Assembly: GCA_947387485.1 (NCBI GenBank)
Contig: CANDNT010000002.1
Coordinates: forward strand, 591,123-655,122
DNA: 64,000 nt
Direction of reading: 5' to 3'
Source: Aquimarina rhabdastrellae
GTDB taxonomy: Bacteria; Bacteroidota; Bacteroidia; Flavobacteriales; Flavobacteriaceae
Below, in pieces: positions 48,885 to 57,629 of this stretch (position 1 is the stretch's first letter; each line of letters opens with the position of its first letter). Position numbers and translations under genes: made by a program. The notes beneath the pieces were generated by a model. The model saw only the letters and a program-made list of their open reading frames with translations, did not search any database and was not told the DNA's origin.

Positions 48885-48985
48885 TGGGCGTTCCTATATC
48901 AGAAGATATAGGCGGGCTATTCGCTATATCTTTTTTATATCTATATTGATACAAAAAAGGATGTCACTACTATCCCTAACGCGAT
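48885..48985 (-). ncRNA. candidate structured leader element of serS
   Basis: Between a -7 box and the serS ATG the minus strand reads TTAGGGATAG, then GACATCC followed by Ts, then GATATAGCGAATAGCCCG, then a perfect 8-bp hairpin CCTATATC-TTCT-GATATAGG, then AACGCCC. From memory, blocks resembling GATATAGCG...AGCCCG and ...ACGCCC recur in flavobacterial intergenic regions, and the Flavo-1 RNA motif is a candidate name. I cannot confirm it. It could be a structured RNA or a dispersed repeat. GC content in this patch is higher than in the surroundings. Confidence 0.4.
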
Positions 48986-48992
48986 GGTCGAG

Positions 48993-49000
48993 CAAATTTA
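48993..49000 (-). promoter_or_regulatory. -7 box upstream of the serS leader
   Basis: TAAATTTG on the minus strand matches TAnnTTTG, 120 bases before the serS ATG, so the transcript would carry the structured leader. Confidence 0.35.
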
Positions 49001-49119
49001 AACAAAACCAAATTGTTTTAACAAAAGATGATCTATGAATTTACGGGATATAAAGACAAAAGCTTAATTAAAGCAATGTCTTTTATAAATAAGCGGTTCA
49101 TAAAAAGTGAAACGATACA

Positions 49120-50457
49120 TTATTTTGTGGCACTATCATCTGTTTTAGGATACTTAATAATCCAAGGATTAGTAGTAAAGTAATTCCATGGAGCAGATGC
49201 CAAATCAACTTTAGGATCAATAAAAATCTTCGATTTTTTACCATTAATAGATACTTTAGAATCTACATAGACAGCAATATCTTTTCCTTTTTGAGCATAT
49301 TCTTCTCTTAAGCGTTGTGCAAATTGCCATATAGCATCAGGTTTATTCGATATAGTACGATGCTGTTTTTTTGATAAATAATCTTTGGTATTAACAAGTG
49401 TTCGTTTTTGTTGTGGATCATTTTTATCAACTATATAAAAACGAGTATATCCTGTACGACCACGTAGCATCATACGCCAACTCAAACGATGTCCTTCTTC
49501 TGTCCATAATACGTCTCCAGGAATTGCCCAATGACGTAGCGGGAGTCCAACTTGAATAACAAACCAAATAAGTATTCCTATGGTTAATGGTTTTTGATAA
49601 TTAGGAACAATAACTTCTGCTTTATCATAAAACGGCTTACGTTTTAAAAATAAATTGTGAATACGTTCTTTAGAGAAAAAGAATAAACTGAATGCTAATG
49701 ATAAATATGGAAAAATACCAACTTGAAGTACAATAGAGTTAAACATATGGAAGAAAATACTAATGCAAAAAGCAAAAACACGAGTACGTCTCCATAATAA
49801 TAACGGAATGATCAATAGATCAAATAAGATACCCATATAAGCAACAGTGACATGTGCCCAATGATGTTGTAGAATATCGCCAATGATGTAATAATGTCTT
49901 TTTGCAGCCATAAGATTTCTAGCAACAGTAAAATCTAGCCAGTCAGGATATAACTTAGCTACAGATGCATAGGTGTAGACAATTGTTAGTTGTATGATAA
50001 TGACCAAAGAACACCATCTAGGCATTGATATTTTGGATTCACCTTTATGTTTTGCGTCCCATGATAGATAACCTGCAGCAGGTAAAAAACACATCATAAA
50101 GCAGAGTAGGAGTAATAAATAATAATGATTGTTATAAGAGGTCTTTTGCATAAAATATACCCCAGCCCACATAATAGTATAAGCAATCATACTCCAGCGA
50201 TAGCGATACCCCACCATAATTAAGAGTCCGATGATTCCCATAACGAGATAATAAAAATACATACCGTTACCAGGTAATGGTTGTAAAAAATCAAGACCTA
50301 AAAAATTAAAAGTAAAATTAGGTTCGATTAAAGTACGTTTAATCCAGCCAGTAAAAATAGAGCCAATGGCTTCGGCAGCAATTAAAAAACCAAAAATGAT
50401 TCTAAAAATGATTAAAGCACTATTATCTATATGGGTAAATAACCATCGTTTTATCAT
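49120..50457 (-). CDS. HTTM-domain (vitamin K-dependent carboxylase-like) membrane protein
   Basis: 445 residues with an N-terminal multi-helix membrane domain (about 10-310) of the HTTM family, related to vitamin K-dependent gamma-carboxylase. The pattern includes LIIFRIIFGFLIAAEAI, LIPLLLWRRTRVFAF and an LPLRHWAIPGDVLWTEEGHRLSWRMM region typical of bacterial members. The C-terminal 120 residues are soluble. Bacterial function is not established. It overlaps ribF by 4 bases (ATGA). Confidence 0.88.
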   Translation of the reverse strand: MIKRWLFTHIDNSALIIFRIIFGFLIAAEAIGSIFTGWIKRTLIEPNFTFNFLGLDFLQPLPGNGMYFYYLVMGIIGLLIMVGYRYRWSMIAYTIMWAGVYFMQKTSYNNHYYLLLLLCFMMCFLPAAGYLSWDAKHKGESKISMPRWCSLVIIIQLTIVYTYASVAKLYPDWLDFTVARNLMAAKRHYYIIGDILQHHWAHVTVAYMGILFDLLIIPLLLWRRTRVFAFCISIFFHMFNSIVLQVGIFPYLSLAFSLFFFSKERIHNLFLKRKPFYDKAEVIVPNYQKPLTIGILIWFVIQVGLPLRHWAIPGDVLWTEEGHRLSWRMMLRGRTGYTRFYIVDKNDPQQKRTLVNTKDYLSKKQHRTISNKPDAIWQFAQRLREEYAQKGKDIAVYVDSKVSINGKKSKIFIDPKVDLASAPWNYFTTNPWIIKYPKTDDSATK

Positions 50458-51389
50458 AGTAATGAATTTATAAAATCACGAGAAAAATCTTCGTCGTGTT
50501 GCATGGCAGTTTTAAGATCATCTAATGAAGAAAACTTTTGTTCTTCTCTAATATATTCTAATACTTCTACCTGTATACATTTATCGTATAAATTAAAAGT
50601 AGTATCAAAAAAGTGAGCTTCGATACGTTGATTATCGGTATTCTCTACAGTGGGATTAGTACCGATGTTCATCATCCCAAAATAAGTTTTATTATCAATA
50701 CAAGCTTTGATAACATATACTCCTTGTTTAGGAATGAGTTTATAGGATTCTTTTATATGAATATTGGCAGTAGGATAATTAAGAGTACGTCCTAATTCTT
50801 TTCCTTTAATAACTTTACCGGTAAGCATAAAGTTATCTCCTAGATAATTATTGGCAACTTTAATATTTCCTTCAGAAAGTGCTTTGCGTATTTTGGTAGA
50901 ACTTACAGCTACATTTTCAATATCTTGTTGAGGGATTTCTTCTACAGCAAAATTGTATGTTTCTCCAAAAGAGTGTAGCGTAGAGATATCTGCAGCGCGA
51001 TTTCGCCCAAAACGGTGATCATAACCTATGATAATAGATTTTGCATTAAGTTGATCAACAAGAAGATCTTTAACATATTCTTGTGCAGTAAATCTAGAAA
51101 ACTCTTTGGTAAAAGGATGAATAACTAGATTGTCTAAGCCAGTCTTTTCTAGAATCTGTATGCGTTCATCTATAGTATGAATCAACTTGATATTAGTATC
51201 TTTTTGTAAAACCATCCTAGGATGGGGGAAAAAAGTAAGTAAAGTTGATTCTAGATTACGCTCTTTAGAAGATGCGATTAAGCGATCAATAATTTTTCTA
51301 TGTCCTATGTGTACACCGTCAAAAGTACCTATGGTAATTGCCGAAGGTATGTTGTTATCGTATGTATCAGCGTGTGTATAACGTTTCAA
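50454..51389 (-). CDS. ribF: bifunctional riboflavin kinase/FAD synthetase
   Basis: Makes FMN from riboflavin and then FAD. The N-terminal nucleotidyltransferase domain has GTFDGVHIGH (about 22-31) and SSTKIRKAL; the C-terminal riboflavin kinase domain (about 185-311) has GRTLNYPTANI and GVYVIKA. 311 residues, normal. The start codon is TTG (51387-51389), since no ATG is available before the conserved region. Followed by the HTTM gene with a 4-base overlap. Confidence 0.95.
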   Translation of the reverse strand: MKRYTHADTYDNNIPSAITIGTFDGVHIGHRKIIDRLIASSKERNLESTLLTFFPHPRMVLQKDTNIKLIHTIDERIQILEKTGLDNLVIHPFTKEFSRFTAQEYVKDLLVDQLNAKSIIIGYDHRFGRNRAADISTLHSFGETYNFAVEEIPQQDIENVAVSSTKIRKALSEGNIKVANNYLGDNFMLTGKVIKGKELGRTLNYPTANIHIKESYKLIPKQGVYVIKACIDNKTYFGMMNIGTNPTVENTDNQRIEAHFFDTTFNLYDKCIQVEVLEYIREEQKFSSLDDLKTAMQHDEDFSRDFINSLL

Positions 51390-51441
51390 AAAATCTGGTT
51401 TATGAGGTATAAAAATAAAGAAATGTTTGAATTATGACTCT

Positions 51442-52071
51442 TTATTTTCCGTTAAACATATTCATAGTATTTGATAGGCCTGCAGTACCAAAAGATTTGA
51501 TGGCAGCAATAGCTTTGTCGTAACGTTCTGGTAGTGCAGCTTCTTCTTCAGTACTCCATTCACCCAGAACATAATCCACTTGTTTACCTCTACCAAAATC
51601 AGCACCAACTCCAAAACGAAAACGAGTATATTTTGAAGTATTCAATTTTGCTTCAATATCTTTTAAACCATTGTGTCCTCCGGCACTACCTTTGGCTTTA
51701 ATACGTATGGTTCCAAAAGGAATATTAATATCATCAGTAATAATTAATACATTTTCTAAAGGCACTTTTTCTTTGTCCATCCAATACTTGACAGCTTTAC
51801 CACTTAGGTTCATATATGTATTTGGTTTTAAAAGAAGGAAAGTTCGACCTTTAAATTTATAAGTAGTAAGATCTCCTAATTTTTGTGTTTCAAACGTTAA
51901 ATCTTCTTCTTTGGCTAAAGCATCGAGGACTTTAAAACCAATATTATGACGAGTACTGCTGTATTTAGGTCCAATATTACCAAGACCTACAATAAGGAAT
52001 TTTTTCATGAGCTCTTCTTGAGTTTCTTCAGAAAGATTTTTGGATAGTAATCTTTTTAAAAACGAAAGCAT
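51442..52071 (-). CDS. pth: peptidyl-tRNA hydrolase
   Basis: Releases peptide from peptidyl-tRNA dropped by ribosomes. The family motifs are VGLGNIGPKY, TRHNIGF (catalytic His), KPNTYMNLSG, DDINIPFG and GSAGGHNGLKDI. Two starts are possible: 52071 (209 residues, with a 21-residue extension) and the internal ATG at 52008, where MKKFLIVGLG gives the usual N-terminus. I annotate the longer one because many flavobacterial versions carry such an extension. It follows rplY after a terminator. Confidence 0.95.
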   Translation of the reverse strand: MLSFLKRLLSKNLSEETQEELMKKFLIVGLGNIGPKYSSTRHNIGFKVLDALAKEEDLTFETQKLGDLTTYKFKGRTFLLLKPNTYMNLSGKAVKYWMDKEKVPLENVLIITDDINIPFGTIRIKAKGSAGGHNGLKDIEAKLNTSKYTRFRFGVGADFGRGKQVDYVLGEWSTEEEAALPERYDKAIAAIKSFGTAGLSNTMNMFNGK

Positions 52072-52090
52072 TTAATATATTTTGTGTAAA

Positions 52091-52126
52091 AATAAAAAAA
52101 GCATCCCGAATATCAGGATGCTTTTT
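52091..52126 (-). terminator. terminator after rplY
   Basis: On the minus strand AAAAAGCATCC pairs with GGATGCTTTTT around a 9-base loop, followed by a T-rich tail. It separates rplY from pth. Confidence 0.8.
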
Positions 52127-52145
52127 GAGTATGCAATATAAAATA

Positions 52146-52727
52146 CTATGCTTCTTCTTCTTCAGTTGCATTTTTCATCGCATTACGAGACGTCTTAACT
52201 TGACACAATACAGTGTTGTCTGGGTGTAAGATTGTATAGTTCTCGTTAGCAACATCAGTAACATATAATTTGTTACCAATATTCAATTCAGTGATATCTC
52301 CTTCGATATAATCAGGAAGATTTGCTGCAAGACCTTTAACTTTCACACGACGTAAGTTGAAACGTAATACCCCACCGATACGAACTCCTTTTGCATTACC
52401 TACAGTACGGAAAGGAATTTCCATAGTGATAGGCTTATCATCAAAGATTTGTACAAAATCGATGTGTAAAATTCTATCTGTCACAGGGTGAAATTGAATA
52501 TCCTGTAAGATAGCGTTGATTTGCGTACCATTATCCAAAGCAATTACCACTGTGTGTACGTCTGGAGTGTATACTAAGTCCTTGAACGCGATTTCTTTCG
52601 CCGAAAAGTGTACAACAGTTTCTCCACCGTATACAACACAAGGTACCTGTCCAGCATTACGTAAGTCTTTAGTTGATTTTTTACCTACGCTTTCTCTTTG
52701 AGATGCATTGATTGTTAATGATTTCAT
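52146..52727 (-). CDS. rplY: 50S ribosomal protein L25 (Ctc form)
   Basis: 193 residues. The N-terminal 5S-rRNA-binding L25 domain ([18 protein letters not shown] ... LHIDFVQI) is followed by the C-terminal TL5/Ctc beta domain (from about 97), so this is the long general-stress form. The acidic C-terminal tail is common in the phylum. 28 bases downstream of prs, forming the prs-rplY pair found in many bacteria. Confidence 0.96.
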   Translation of the reverse strand: MKSLTINASQRESVGKKSTKDLRNAGQVPCVVYGGETVVHFSAKEIAFKDLVYTPDVHTVVIALDNGTQINAILQDIQFHPVTDRILHIDFVQIFDDKPITMEIPFRTVGNAKGVRIGGVLRFNLRRVKVKGLAANLPDYIEGDITELNIGNKLYVTDVANENYTILHPDNTVLCQVKTSRNAMKNATEEEEA

Positions 52728-52755
52728 TTTAAAATATGTATAAAAAATTAATAAA

Positions 52756-53697
52756 TTACATTAAAAATTTAGAGCTAATAGATTCGTTGTGATGAACTCT
52801 TTGCATAACATCTGAAAAAAGATTTGCACAACTTACTACTCGTATTTTTTTAGATTCTTTTCTTAATGGAATAGAATCTGTTACAATTAACTCTAATAAT
52901 TGCGAATTTTCAATACGCTCATAAGCTTCACCAGATAAGATAGGGTGTGTACAAATAGCACGAACGCTTTTTGCACCTTTTTCCATCATAACATCGGCAG
53001 CTTTGGTTAAAGTACCAGCAGTGTCGACCATATCGTCTACAAGTACTACATTTTTACCTGTTACATCACCGATCAATTCCATGTGAGAAATCACATTGGC
53101 TTTTGCGCGTTGTTTGTAACAGATAACTACATCGCTTTCTAAAGCTTTTGCATAAGCATAAGCTCTCTTAGATCCTCCCATATCAGGAGAAGCGATCGTA
53201 AGGTTGTCTAAGTTTAATGATTGTAAATAAGGTAAAAATACTGTAGAAGCAAATAAGTGATCTACAGGTTTTTCGAAAAAACCCTGAATTTGATCGGCAT
53301 GTAAATCCATCGTAATAATACGAGTGGCACCGGCAGTTTCAAGCATTTTTGCGACTAATTTTGCTGCAATGGGAACTCTAGGTTTGTCCTTGCGATCTTG
53401 TCTTGCCCAACCATAGTAGGGCATAACGGCTGTGATGTGTCTAGCAGAAGCTCTCTTTGCTGCATCGAGCATTAAGAGCATTTCCATAAGGTGATCAGAG
53501 CTTGGATGTGTTGAACCAATAATAAATACTCTAGAACCTCTTACAGATTCTTCAAAAGAAGGCTGAAACTCACCATCACTATAAGTCGAAGTGATCACAT
53601 TTCCTAACTTGGCACCATATGCTAAAGCAATTTTTTGAGCTAAATCTGCACTTTGCGTACAAGAAAAAAGCTTAGCTTCTGTTGTTGATATAGGCAT
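52756..53697 (-). CDS. prs: ribose-phosphate pyrophosphokinase
   Basis: Makes PRPP from ribose 5-phosphate and ATP. 313 residues from the ATG at 53697; the longer reading to 53742 is leader sequence. It contains [10 protein letters not shown], the [11 protein letters not shown] metal/ATP region and the PRPP loop [13 protein letters not shown] -7 box lies at 53753-53760. First gene of the prs-rplY pair and divergent from the tRNA-Leu genes. Confidence 0.97.
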   Translation of the reverse strand: MPISTTEAKLFSCTQSADLAQKIALAYGAKLGNVITSTYSDGEFQPSFEESVRGSRVFIIGSTHPSSDHLMEMLLMLDAAKRASARHITAVMPYYGWARQDRKDKPRVPIAAKLVAKMLETAGATRIITMDLHADQIQGFFEKPVDHLFASTVFLPYLQSLNLDNLTIASPDMGGSKRAYAYAKALESDVVICYKQRAKANVISHMELIGDVTGKNVVLVDDMVDTAGTLTKAADVMMEKGAKSVRAICTHPILSGEAYERIENSQLLELIVTDSIPLRKESKKIRVVSCANLFSDVMQRVHHNESISSKFLM

Positions 53698-53752
53698 GAT
53701 TAAACAATTGTTTTTTAGTGAGTTGTTATGGCTCTCTTTCAAAATTGAGGTG

Positions 53753-53760
53753 CAAATTTA
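53753..53760 (-). promoter_or_regulatory. -7 box of prs
   Basis: TAAATTTG on the minus strand matches TAnnTTTG, 55 bases before prs; a TTG lies 16 bases further upstream on that strand, slightly short of the usual spacing. Confidence 0.5.
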
Positions 53761-53803
53761 GAAATTTATTTTCACTCAATGTGATATTTTTTTGAATTTT
53801 TTC

Positions 53804-53832
53804 TTGCAGATTGGAAAAATTTATTAATTTTG
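53804..53832 (+). promoter_or_regulatory. promoter of the tRNA-Leu pair
   Basis: TTG (53804-53806), an 18-base spacer and TAATTTTG (53825-53832) fit the Bacteroidota sigma-A type promoter (TTTG, 17-23 bases, TAnnTTTG). The tRNA gene starts 11 bases further on, which leaves a very short 5' leader. Confidence 0.65.
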
Positions 53833-53842
53833 CACCCGTATT

Positions 53843-53927
53843 GCTCAAGTGGCGGAATTGGTAGACGCGCTGGATTCAAAATCCAGTTCCTTCGGGAGTG
53901 TGGGTTCGATTCCCACCTTGAGTACCA
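53843..53927 (+). tRNA. tRNA-Leu (CAA)
   Basis: Class II tRNA with a long variable arm (CCTTCGGG). Acceptor GCTCAAG pairs with CTTGAGT. The anticodon stem CTGGA/TCCAG holds the loop TTCAAAA with anticodon CAA. The T arm GTGGGTTCGATTCCCAC is standard, and CCA is encoded at 53925-53927. Confidence 0.96.
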
Positions 53928-53957
53928 GAATGTTCTTTACATTTTATACATTAAGAC

Positions 53958-54042
53958 GCTGAAGTGGTGGAATTGGTAGACACGTTGGACTTAAAATCCA
54001 ATGACCATTTAGGTCGTGCGGGTTCAAGTCCCGCCTTCAGTA
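53958..54042 (+). tRNA. tRNA-Leu (TAA)
   Basis: Class II tRNA with a long variable arm. Acceptor GCTGAAG pairs with CTTCAGT. The anticodon stem TTGGA/TCCAA with loop CTTAAAA gives anticodon TAA. The T arm is GCGGGTTCAAGTCCCGC. CCA is not encoded. 30 bases after the first tRNA-Leu, so they share a transcript. Confidence 0.96.
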
Positions 54043-54043
54043 C

Positions 54044-54081
54044 AAAAGCCTTATAAACTATTGTTTATAAGGCTTTTTTTG
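54044..54081 (+). terminator. terminator after the tRNA-Leu pair
   Basis: AAAAGCCTTATAAAC-TATT-GTTTATAAGGCTTTTTTT forms a long perfect stem followed by a T-tract. Confidence 0.9.
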
Positions 54082-54109
54082 TTTGTGATATTTTGCGAAG
54101 ACACTTTTC

Positions 54110-54141
54110 GGATCAAGAACAAAAGGGATCAAGAACAAAAG
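54110..54141. repeat. tandem 16-base direct repeat
   Basis: GGATCAAGAACAAAAG occurs twice without a gap (54110-54125 and 54126-54141), just after the tRNA terminator and before the end of the TPR regulator gene. Confidence 0.8.
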
Positions 54142-54178
54142 TTGTGTTTAAGCAAAAAATTAAGCTAATCTAAAAAGA

Positions 54179-55846
54179 CTAAATATGCTGTATATAATTA
54201 TAAAGTGAATCTTCTTTATTTAAATTTAGTTTGTTTTTTAATCTACTTTTGGCAATATATATAGTGTTTGTAGATTTTTTGGTAATGTCTGCTATCTCTT
54301 TTGTATTAAAATTAAGTTTAATTAAAGCTGCTAATCTCATTTCATTTTTACTTAGTATAAATCCTTTTTCATTAATAGATTTATAGAAATTAGGATGAAC
54401 TTTATCAAAATAATATTCAAACTCTTCACCAGTATCGTTCTTAATATTGATTTGTATTTTTTTATGTAAGTTTAAAACTTTAATTCTATTTTTTGAACTA
54501 GATTCTTTTGATATATCCTTGAGATCATCTAATAATGACTTTAGAAAACTTTGCTTTTCATTGACTAAAAGATTTTTAAATAATAATTGTTGATGATTTA
54601 ACAATTGAGTATCTTCTAATGTATTAATTTTAGAATTAAGTTCTTCATTTTTATTAATAATGACATCATTTTGTTTTTTCTGTTTTTTTCGATATTTAAA
54701 AAAGAGTAATGAGCCTAGGCTTATTAATATTAATAGGCTTGCAATAATTATGATATAAAGTAGTTTGTTTTTTGCTCTCTGTTGATTTTTAATGATTAAT
54801 TGTTGTTCTAACTTTTTATAATAGTTAATCCCTTCCGAATATTTTATTTTTTTATTTTTTTCCTTATTGTCTAGGTTTTTATAATATTTTTTTAAAACTT
54901 CATGAGCCTTCTTGAAGTTCTTATTCTTCAAAAAAGCTTTCTCTAAGCTGGAATATATAAATCCAAGTTGTCTATAATTATTTTTTTGTATAAAATAATC
55001 TTCAGTAGCATTTAATAAAGCTATACCTTCCATAGTTTTATTTTTAGCAATCAAGAGCCTTGCTTGTTGTATCTTAATTTCATTAAGATAATTTATTTGT
55101 TTGAATTTAAATGCATTCTTTTTTGATAAAGATATAAGACTATCGGCTTGTTTTAAGTGATGTCGATTCACTTCTATACTACCTAAATTTAAATAACAAA
55201 AAGTCAAAAGATAATCTTGCTTAGTCTCTAACGCAGATTTTAGAGCTTTATAAGTATAATGATATGCAGAGTCTTGATCTTTTGTAATCATAGCTAAATT
55301 AAAATAAGCTCCGATTATAGGTTTGTTATTTTTAATCCCAAAATCGATTGCTTTTTTGTAATAATAGGTAGCACTATCTATATAGTTTTCTCTCGAGAAG
55401 GAGTGACCAATATTGCTGTAAGATGCATTTATATCGGTAATAGAATCAGGATAATTTTTCTTTATAATTGATAGTGCTTTCTTATAATTTTTGATAGCTA
55501 AATCATTATGAAAATGATTATTATAAATAACGGCAATTCCATGTAATGCTTCAGCCTTATTGTATTCGGTTATAATAGGTTGGGCAAGGGCTAAGTGATA
55601 ATTTTCAAAAGCTTTTCGGTAGTCTCTTAAAATTTGAACTTGATAATTTGCTAAAGAAGTATAAAAAAATGCTAAATTCTTTTTAGATATGGTATGTAAG
55701 TTGTTAAGTTTTGAGTTGATTTCCTCTTCTGATACATTCTCACTAAAAGAACTAAGTCTATCCAATAAAGATTTATCCTTACTAGATTGTGCTATTAATA
55801 AATTATAGCAGAATAGAAATAATACTAAACGAATAAAGCTAGGCAT
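54179..55846 (-). CDS. TPR protein with membrane helix and LuxR-type HTH
   Basis: 555 residues with a signal sequence (RLVLFLFCYNLLIAQ). TPR-like helices fill about 40-340 (for example HNDLAIKNYKKALSIIKKNYP, YYYKKAIDFGIKNNKP). One membrane helix lies at about 362-385, then a coiled coil, and the last 60 residues form an HTH of LuxR type (LSKNEMRLAALIKLNFNT, STNTIYIAKSRLKNKL). Same architecture as the regulator at 31.3-33.1 kb, with low identity. It is divergent from the exported-protein operon that begins at 56269, so control of that operon is a reasonable guess. Confidence 0.85.
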   Translation of the reverse strand: MPSFIRLVLFLFCYNLLIAQSSKDKSLLDRLSSFSENVSEEEINSKLNNLHTISKKNLAFFYTSLANYQVQILRDYRKAFENYHLALAQPIITEYNKAEALHGIAVIYNNHFHNDLAIKNYKKALSIIKKNYPDSITDINASYSNIGHSFSRENYIDSATYYYKKAIDFGIKNNKPIIGAYFNLAMITKDQDSAYHYTYKALKSALETKQDYLLTFCYLNLGSIEVNRHHLKQADSLISLSKKNAFKFKQINYLNEIKIQQARLLIAKNKTMEGIALLNATEDYFIQKNNYRQLGFIYSSLEKAFLKNKNFKKAHEVLKKYYKNLDNKEKNKKIKYSEGINYYKKLEQQLIIKNQQRAKNKLLYIIIIASLLILISLGSLLFFKYRKKQKKQNDVIINKNEELNSKINTLEDTQLLNHQQLLFKNLLVNEKQSFLKSLLDDLKDISKESSSKNRIKVLNLHKKIQINIKNDTGEEFEYYFDKVHPNFYKSINEKGFILSKNEMRLAALIKLNFNTKEIADITKKSTNTIYIAKSRLKNKLNLNKEDSLYNYIQHI

Positions 55847-56268
55847 TTTTGATTTTTTCGGTAAAATTAGAAAATCAATTTAAACATTAATTGATATCAA
55901 CTGTAAAATTATGAAGTTAGAATTTTAAAAAATCTGAGATTGATAAAATCAAGTTTTTACGTATAATTAAACACACTATTTTGATAGTTTTAAGTATAGA
56001 TATTTAAGGATTAATTGTGCTTAGAATATTGAAATGTTATTTTGTTAAAAATCCTTAAAAATATGTTGTATAAATGTTAAAAAATAATATAAAGAATTAT
56101 AATTAATATACTTTTTTTTAGTGATTTAGGTTTGTTTTTATAATTCTGTTCAAGGAACTAAAAAAGTTCGTGATGTGATTTAGATCAAGTTTTTACCAGT
56201 GTTTTTTTTTGAATTTAGCATAGATATCTCAAAAGTTGAGAATACAATAAAGAATAAAAATAATAACA
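55847..56268. other. 422-base divergent intergenic region
   Basis: Very AT-rich. TAGGTTTG at 56127-56134 fits a plus-strand -7 box 135 bases before the next gene, without a clear -33. A small inverted repeat, GAACT...AGTTC, follows near 56154. I see no gene or RNA. It should contain the promoters of the regulator and of the exported-protein operon. Confidence 0.5.
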
Positions 56269-57429
56269 ATGAAAAGAAAACACAAAATTACAATGCTGAG
56301 TTTTATGGTTTTAGGTTTAGCGAGTTTAGATATGCAAGCTCAGAATGGAGGTGATGCTGCTACAGGTGATAGAATTCAAAATCCTAGTAACTTTAGAAGA
56401 GTTCATGATAGAGATGCAGGGATTTATATGAGAGCAGATGCTAATAATGATAGAGCCGCAGAATCATTTAGGTTTGTTATAGGTAATGGTGACGAGAGAG
56501 ATTATAATGCAGAGATAAATAGAACAGGATTAGATCTTAGAGGAATTAAACATACGCAATACGCTCGATTAAGAAGTGTTAGAGGACTTGAAATTATTGC
56601 AAATTATAATAGAGATATTAATAATAATGGATTAATAGAAAATATACGATTTAGAGTAGGGGGTAATGGAGGTGATCTTCAAACTATAGCAACAATGGCT
56701 CATAATGAGGGCTTAAAAGTAAAAAAACAAGCAACATTTGAATCATCTGCAACATTTGAATCATCTGCAAGATTTGATTCAAATTTAACTATGGGAGGTA
56801 GTAGTAGAATAGGAATTGGAGTAAATGACCCACAAGTTAGATTACATGTTAATGGCGCAATAAGAACAAATAATGGAATATATCAGAGTAATGGAAGTGT
56901 TTCATTAAGACCAGGTATAAGTAATAGCACAAGAGATGTTATTGAGTTTAAAAACAGTCATAATGATAATATGGCTACATTACAAGATGGAAAGTTGAGG
57001 CTTATTTTAAGAGATGGAAATGGAGGAGAAATAGAGTCTACAGGAGCATTAAAACTAAAAGGAGGTGGAAATAATGATTTTGTAGGGTTTTATAACTCAA
57101 ATAATCAACTGGTTACGCGTCTACAGGATGGTGTGGTTACAACAGATCAAGTACGTTTAAATGTAACAACATTTCCAGATTATGTATTTGCAAAAGATTA
57201 TAAGTTAATGCCACTTAAAGAAGTAGCGCAATACATTAAGACTAATAAACACTTACCTAATATGCCTACTGAAGCAGAAGTTGTAGCAGAAGGAATGAAT
57301 GTAGGGCAAATCAATACCGTTTTAGTAGAAAAGGTAGAAGAATTGACATTGCATACGATCAATCAAGAAGAAAAGATTGAGCAATTAATGAAAAAGATTG
57401 AAGCTCTAGAAGCAGCGATAAATAAATAA
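56269..57429 (+). CDS. fibre-like exported protein with C-terminal coiled coil
   Basis: 386 residues with a signal peptide (VLGLASLDMQAQ). The N-terminal part (25-150) is Arg- and Asn-rich with short beta strands. Then come ATFESSATFESSARFDS repeats and GIGVNDPQVRLHVNGAI, the tail-fibre-like turn common in Bacteroidota. The C-terminal 75 residues (LMPLKEVAQYIKTNKHLPN ... coiled coil) recur in many Bacteroidota fibre proteins. No phage genes surround it. Probably part of a surface structure. Confidence 0.8.
   Translation: MKRKHKITMLSFMVLGLASLDMQAQNGGDAATGDRIQNPSNFRRVHDRDAGIYMRADANNDRAAESFRFVIGNGDERDYNAEINRTGLDLRGIKHTQYARLRSVRGLEIIANYNRDINNNGLIENIRFRVGGNGGDLQTIATMAHNEGLKVKKQATFESSATFESSARFDSNLTMGGSSRIGIGVNDPQVRLHVNGAIRTNNGIYQSNGSVSLRPGISNSTRDVIEFKNSHNDNMATLQDGKLRLILRDGNGGEIESTGALKLKGGGNNDFVGFYNSNNQLVTRLQDGVVTTDQVRLNVTTFPDYVFAKDYKLMPLKEVAQYIKTNKHLPNMPTEAEVVAEGMNVGQINTVLVEKVEELTLHTINQEEKIEQLMKKIEALEAAINK
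56731..56784 (+). repeat. 18-base tandem repeat inside the fibre gene
   Basis: GCAACATTTGAATCATCT occurs twice exactly (56731-56748, 56749-56766) and once degenerately (56767-56784). It encodes ATFESS-ATFESS-ARFDSN in frame. Confidence 0.8.
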
Positions 57430-57482
57430 AAACCCAACAAGAGTGTTTGATTTGTGAGTTAGAATGATTTTATAAAGCGAAG

Positions 57483-57500
57483 CGATATAAAATTATATCG
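57483..57500. repeat. short perfect inverted repeat
   Basis: CGATATAA-AA-TTATATCG in the 200-base gap between the fibre gene and the next exported-protein gene. The loop is too short for a stable hairpin and there is no T-tract, so an operator is more plausible than a terminator. Confidence 0.4.
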
Positions 57501-57629
57501 AGAATATAACATATCAAACATAAAAATCCATTACTAAAAGACGATTAGTATATCACCTCATTGTTTAAAAAGAAAAAACAATGAGAAGGATAACTATTGT
57601 CAATAGTTAAGGAGAATAAAAGCAAAAAC

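Noticed and set aside
48874..48954. N-terminal extension of serS
   Set aside because: The extra residues are a translation of the structured leader; the ATG at 48873 starts the conserved N-terminus.
54110..54141. Start of a CRISPR array
   Set aside because: The two 16-base copies are directly adjacent with no spacers, and no cas gene is present.
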